A DNA stretch of 7,219 nt from an uncultured Opitutales bacterium. Lineage in GTDB: Bacteria > Verrucomicrobiota > Verrucomicrobiia > Opitutales > Intestinicryptomonadaceae. Under the pieces are notes generated by a model. That model was not told the DNA's origin, made no database searches, and was given only the letters and a program-made list of their open reading frames with translations. Of the stretch, positions 5,004 through 7,219 are shown piece by piece. Position 1 is the stretch's first letter. Every line of letters starts with the position of its first letter. The position numbers and the translations under genes are program-made. The stretch is from NCBI GenBank assembly GCA_900552245.1, contig URYY01000110.1, positions 1 to 7,219 on the forward strand, read 5' to 3'.

Positions 5004-6155
5004 TTGGAGGAATTTAACCAGAAAAGATGTATTCTACTTATTTTTGCATACATCATATTTTCCGTAACTCTGCTTGCAAATAATGGAAGTAAGATACAAC
5101 AAGACAGTTTAGAGCGGGTTTTAATTTTAAATTCAATGCAAAATCTCGCGCGCGACGAACTTGTAAGTTTACTAAGAGAAACGCTGGATATTCCCAATCA
5201 AAAAGTGGAAATAGCCTATGGCAAAATTAGGCGCACGCTAAGTACCGAAGAATCCAAGCAGCTATCCATTGCACTTTTGAGATTGAATTTAAAAAACTCC
5301 TTAGGTTTCGGAAATATTGCGGATACGCATTTGCTTTACAACAATCTAAGCTCCGTAGAAAATAAAGGCGCAAAGAATCGCGAAGAGCACATGAGCTTCA
5401 ATCTTTATATAGGCAGCTTAGAACTTAAAGTTAAATTGCCCTTCAATGAATATTCAATCGCAATTGAAGAAGTAAATCGGCAGGGCGAAGGCCTAAAGAA
5501 TCCGCTAAATCTTGTAACAGGAGCGCACTTATCGAAGGAGGCAAACTTATTTTTTAAAACTCTAGCCGAAAAATATTTTAGGATAGAAGCAAGAAGAACC
5601 TCCTCCATGCTCTACGAAAATTTATTCAGTGGCACAAACTCATGCACTTCAAAAGAGCTTGAGGAGATATACGTATTTGCCGAGTATTTTATTAAAAGCG
5701 AGGTCGGATTTTTTGAGGCACCGATAAGCGATTACTGTGCAAGTAAAGACATTGATATTTCAAAGGCAAAAAAGATATCGGACGATGACAAGTGTGCACT
5801 TCTAGCCTCCCTTATCCGCTCTAAATTTTTTACGGATTTATTTGTAAATTCGGGCGACTCGGAACTCGGCTATTTCACATGTACCGACCCCTACATCTAT
5901 GCCGAATCATTAAACTTTATTTCCATAAATAGGGGCGAAACTCTCATCGCATGCCGCTATTTAAGCGATAAAAGCAGAAACGGTCTTTCCGTCTCGCTGG
6001 AGGATTATTACACTTCCGGAAAAGACGCCACGAGCGTGCCTGCAATATCGGGGCTTCCCCTATTCTTTAAGGGTAAAAACTTCGTAAAACAGGCCTCCTT
6101 TGTTTCTCCGGAACTCCACGAGACAATGTTATATCTTTCAAATAAGTACAAGTGA
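5004..6155 (+). CDS. Exported protein of unknown function (383 codons)
   Basis: The N-terminus has a Sec signal peptide: basic residues QKR, a hydrophobic core LLIFAYIIFSVTLL and a likely cleavage after A25, so the mature protein is periplasmic or secreted. No later membrane segment is evident. The N-terminal half is helix-rich and polar and has no cysteine beyond the signal peptide. The C-terminal half carries five cysteines (C214, C245, C264, C293, C317), suggesting disulfides. I recognise no catalytic motif or family. The start is uncertain: the frame opens with TTG at 5004, preceded only by a weak AGAAG (4991-4995). A strong GGAGG (5006-5010) lies inside the first codons and has no in-frame ATG at the right distance; the ATG at 5027 is out of frame. 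The true start codon may be unusual, or the 5' end may be mutated. The gene is divergent from another unknown exported protein and is AT-rich compared with fmt. Confidence 0.82.
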   Translation: MEEFNQKRCILLIFAYIIFSVTLLANNGSKIQQDSLERVLILNSMQNLARDELVSLLRETLDIPNQKVEIAYGKIRRTLSTEESKQLSIALLRLNLKNSLGFGNIADTHLLYNNLSSVENKGAKNREEHMSFNLYIGSLELKVKLPFNEYSIAIEEVNRQGEGLKNPLNLVTGAHLSKEANLFFKTLAEKYFRIEARRTSSMLYENLFSGTNSCTSKELEEIYVFAEYFIKSEVGFFEAPISDYCASKDIDISKAKKISDDDKCALLASLIRSKFFTDLFVNSGDSELGYFTCTDPYIYAESLNFISINRGETLIACRYLSDKSRNGLSVSLEDYYTSGKDATSVPAISGLPLFFKGKNFVKQASFVSPELHETMLYLSNKYK

Positions 6156-6322
6156 GACTCAAAGTATTAAATTTTTGCAAGCCCCGAAAGCCCGAAAGTC
6201 GAATAGGCCAAAAGCCAAGTTTCCATCGCCAGATTAAAATATTTAGCAGCTCAAAAGAATGCAAAATAGCAGCCTCCTCTAACAAAAGATGCCGCCACTC
6301 ATTTCGGAAGAGCTTAAGCGCG

Positions 6323-6360
6323 GCGCGTTTCTCCTTAAAAAAGCGTAAAAAAAAACGCGC
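6323..6360 (-). terminator. Possible weak terminator after fmt
   Basis: GCGCGTTT (6323-6330) and AAACGCGC (6353-6360) form an 8-bp inverted repeat with a 22-base loop. Within it, read on the minus strand, GCGT and ACGC enclose a T tract and are followed by six more T (6342-6337). It lies about 40-80 bases past the fmt stop codon. The short inner stem makes it a poor intrinsic terminator, and nothing better is seen between 6156 and 6402. Confidence 0.35.
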
Positions 6361-6402
6361 AAAAATAATTCTAGAGTCAAATAATTTTTAAAGCGCCTAA
6401 AC

Positions 6403-7219
6403 TTAGAGATTTTTTAACAGCGGCTCGTTTTCCGCGCTCTCGAGAACTAGCCCTCTTGAAAACCCCTTGTAGCCGTTTAGAAAGTCGCCAACTCCAAGCA
6501 TTTTTGCGCACGGAGCCTGAAGCTTTACAGCCCTCAAAACGCCCTCGGAGCACGCAATCAAAACACCGTCTTTGGAGCACTCAAGCACGGTGCCAGCCTC
6601 ATGGTTTGCGCCGCCTTTTTCGGCGTAGGCCTCGCCGATTTTTACAAAGTCGGCACCGATTTTGACAATGCCACAGCCAAAGGCTCTGATTCTCAAGTCA
6701 AGCTCGCGGGCGCTCTTTCTAAAATCTAGATACATATCAGCCTTTGTAAGCTTACGCGCGTAGGTTGCCAAAGCATCGTCTTGCGGAGTAAAGTTTAACC
6801 TTGAATTTATCCAATCCGACAAATTTTCCAAAAGCAACTTCGCGGCATCTTGGGCTATTTTTTCGCGGAGGCTTAAGCCCGTTTCGCGCGGCGAAATTTC
6901 AATCTCAATCTTAGCGCAGACATCGCCCGAATCCATCTTCTTTACGACCCTCATAAGGCTTACGCCCGTCTTTGCCTCGCCGAGGGCAAGCGCCGTTTCT
7001 ATGGGAGAAGCCCCCCTGTATTTGGGAAGCAACGAGCCGTGCAAATTTAAGCAGGGCAAGCTGCCGTAAGAGAGAATTTCATCTCGCAAAATTTTGCCGT
7101 ATGCCATAACGACAATTCCCTCAACCTCGTTTGACTTAAGCCACTCCACACACTCGGCCGATGGCGATTTCTCGGGGCGAAGAAGCTCTATATTGTTTTC
7201 TAACGCAAACATGGCGGCA
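6403..7219 (-). CDS. fmt: Methionyl-tRNA formyltransferase, lacking its N-terminus (gene continues past the right edge)
   Basis: Fmt transfers a formyl group from 10-formyltetrahydrofolate to the amino group of Met-tRNA-fMet in the cytosol, so that bacterial translation can initiate. The 272 codons here are the bulk of a protein usually of about 310 residues; roughly the first 45, with the start of the Rossmann-like domain, lie outside. The frame continues through the ATG at 7212 to the window edge, so that codon is internal. Catalytic-domain hallmarks are clear: MAYGKIL, then CLNLHGSLLPKYRGASPIE with the active-site Asn and His, and MDSGDV with the catalytic Asp. The C-terminal tRNA-binding domain follows (TYARKLTKADMYLDF, LRIRAFGCG, VLRAVKLQAPCAKML). 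No frame damage is seen and the stop is TAA at 6403-6405. Any partner gene such as def would lie beyond the right edge. Confidence 0.96.
   Translation of the reverse strand, partial: AAMFALENNIELLRPEKSPSAECVEWLKSNEVEGIVVMAYGKILRDEILSYGSLPCLNLHGSLLPKYRGASPIETALALGEAKTGVSLMRVVKKMDSGDVCAKIEIEISPRETGLSLREKIAQDAAKLLLENLSDWINSRLNFTPQDDALATYARKLTKADMYLDFRKSARELDLRIRAFGCGIVKIGADFVKIGEAYAEKGGANHEAGTVLECSKDGVLIACSEGVLRAVKLQAPCAKMLGVGDFLNGYKGFSRGLVLESAENEPLLKNL

Noticed and set aside
6152..6391. 79-codon plus-strand frame overlapping the stop of the 5004 gene by four bases (GTGA)
   Set aside because: The overlap resembles translational coupling, but the product is an extremely Lys/Arg-rich low-complexity sequence, no ribosome-binding site is seen, and the frame runs through the GC-rich inverted repeat at 6323-6360.

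Overview
The window looks like an ordinary chromosomal segment from an AT-rich, Gram-negative bacterium. A lipobox lipoprotein and two Sec-exported proteins point to a cell envelope with a periplasm. The spacers are far more AT-rich than the genes, and most promoters resemble the sigma-70 type. Several genes have no visible Shine-Dalgarno sequence. The taxon cannot be fixed from the sequence; a Verrucomicrobiota-like lineage is only a weak guess from the look of the ThiC and Fmt proteins. The two edge genes are housekeeping: the start of thiC (thiamine synthesis) runs off the left edge, and most of fmt (formylation of initiator tRNA) runs off the right edge. Both are on the minus strand.

Layout from left to right: thiC' (minus); tRNA-Pro(GGG) with its terminator (plus); a structured intergenic hairpin; a metallo-beta-lactamase-fold hydrolase and an ArsR-type repressor (both minus); a gene-free AT-rich stretch of about 0.7 kb; a small lipoprotein with a clear promoter and terminator (plus); a decayed reading frame and a secreted cysteine-containing protein (both minus); a divergent promoter region holding a 30-nt palindrome; a 383-codon exported protein of unknown function (plus); and fmt (minus).

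The best-supported regulatory unit is the arsR/MBL pair. A 35-bp sequence (32 of 35 identical) lies upstream of each gene in the same orientation. Each copy contains an imperfect 22-bp palindrome and a TAAAAT -10-like box at the same spacing. I infer that the ArsR protein represses itself and the hydrolase through these two sites. This ArsR protein lacks the cysteine pair that many metal-sensing relatives carry in the recognition-domain region, so its inducer is unknown.

The second unit is a divergent pair of exported proteins of unknown function (4009-4641 and 5004-6155). They share a 362-bp spacer that contains an extended -10 promoter set against one start codon and a near-perfect palindrome over the -35 box of the other promoter. 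I recognise no defence system, CRISPR array, transposon or phage. The interest lies in the regulatory architecture and in the unrecognised exported proteins.
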